A DNA stretch of 64,000 bases from Sipunculus nudus. Taxonomy: Eukaryota; Annelida; Sipuncula; Golfingiida; Sipunculidae. The DNA lies in assembly GCA_026874595.1 (NCBI GenBank), contig CM049308.1:15250001-15314000 (forward strand). Direction: 5' to 3'. The stretch's first letter is position 1; each line of letters begins with the position of its first letter. The notes below the pieces were generated by a model. The model saw nothing but the letters and a program-made list of their open reading frames with translations, was not told the DNA's origin and did not search any database. This document shows positions 63,038-64,000 of the stretch, in pieces. The translations under genes and the position numbers were made by a program.

Positions 63038-64000
63038 CTACAACACAAAAAAATATGACTTAACTGCAAGTCCTATATACTATACTGGGCACTAATGGTG
63101 CCAATTAATTTATCATGTGTAAGAATCTGTTTTGATGCTGTTTGTTACTTTCTATTTGTATATCTCTTTCAGGATTAGATTTTTTGTATGTTTAACATAA
63201 TCGTTTTAATCAATTATGCAAACAAGGGACCTATGGGTCACTGTGCTCAGCTGACGTTAACCTTGAAGGTAAAATTCTAAAATAATATCTAATGGAGATA
63301 AAGTGTAAGAGGAAGAGGTAATAAAGGCCATGGTTGGTTTATATGATTGGTTTGTATTGATGAGCAAGAAATTGTTGCAAAAAATATTTTGTGACCTGAC
63401 CATGTGTTTCCTAATGTTGAAACTAAAGCATGTGAGCAGTTTGTGAACAAATGATCTGTACTATTACCATGATCATTAGTTGGTTTTTCGATTAACTGTT
63501 GACATTTCAGTAGTTTACACATTTGTTCAATTGCATCTATTTTTTTGTATAATATATATTATTAAATATATATGTATATTTTATGAAATGTATATAGTTG
63601 AAATATAGCTAATTAACAACATAAAACAGGGCAAACAAAGCCTGATCTCAAATTCTGCTGAGGCAGGAAAATAATGAACAAATGTTTGTATTAAATCCTG
63701 ATTTTTTTATCACATCAATTATTTTCTAATTTAAGTTTATATTTCTATACATTTCCAATTTAACATATATATCTGAATATAAAAGTTGATTCAAAATTCT
63801 CAATTGCATCATCATAAATCTCAATCTTGTCAGATAACACCACATCATGCATACAAATGTTTATTTATTTTTTACCACAAAAATATATCTTTTAAATCTG
63901 CAAAACAATAAATATCTAAAAATAATACTTGATTTAGATTTTACAATTTTTAATTGTGTCTTTATTTATCCATAATGTGCTTCATATTTTATAATAATTT
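63038..64000. other. Upstream intron of the PPP1R36-like gene
   Basis: Very AT-rich. No minus-strand exon with splice sites in a matching phase was found, so the preceding exon should lie beyond the right edge. The short phrase GGGACCTATGGGTCACTGTG-CTCAGCTGAC near 63227 resembles one near 54443. Confidence 0.5.

Overview
This is a stretch of AT-rich eukaryotic nuclear DNA. The evidence is short coding exons with canonical GT/AG splice sites, long introns, microsatellites, MITE-like and SINE-like repeats, a decayed LINE and tandem arrays. No prokaryotic gene organisation is visible. The mix of repeats (poly-C/G runs, inverted-repeat elements ending in GGCGGATCCAGG, a tRNA-headed SINE with a CTCCGG-type body, satellites built on the palindrome GGTGGCGCCACC) suggests a marine invertebrate, most likely a mollusc or other lophotrochozoan. 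That placement is an inference.

The right-hand 26 kb (about 38.0 to 63.0 kb, minus strand) holds the one gene I can name: a homologue of PPP1R36, a protein phosphatase 1 regulatory subunit. I assembled twelve exons by hand. Every junction keeps the reading frame, giving 319 codons that end in a stop at 38031. The first exons lie beyond the right edge. Its introns are loaded with repeats: a large composite satellite (54.6 to 58.5 kb), a related smaller array (39.4 to 39.9 kb), two inverted copies of a SINE, three copies of a MITE-like family, and a dead LINE.

A second, small two-exon gene lies on the minus strand at 16950-18254. It would encode about 115 residues of unknown function. Its intron carries one arm of a nearly perfect inverted repeat of about 486 bp, and the other arm lies just downstream of the gene, so the last exon sits in the loop of a potential long hairpin.

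The rest is mostly intergenic or unassigned: a 62-bp satellite at the left edge, a coding-like remnant at about 5.0 to 5.3 kb, several MITE and SINE copies, a degenerate ~33-bp array (23.2 to 24.1 kb), long TA/GATA/CT microsatellites (30.2 to 31.4 kb), an element with iterated inverted termini (33.9 to 34.7 kb) carrying a nested mini-element, and a 47-bp array (35.5 to 35.8 kb). Most open frames of 60 to 110 codons elsewhere are chance frames or translations of repeats. No rRNA gene, functional tRNA, CRISPR array or intact virus was seen.
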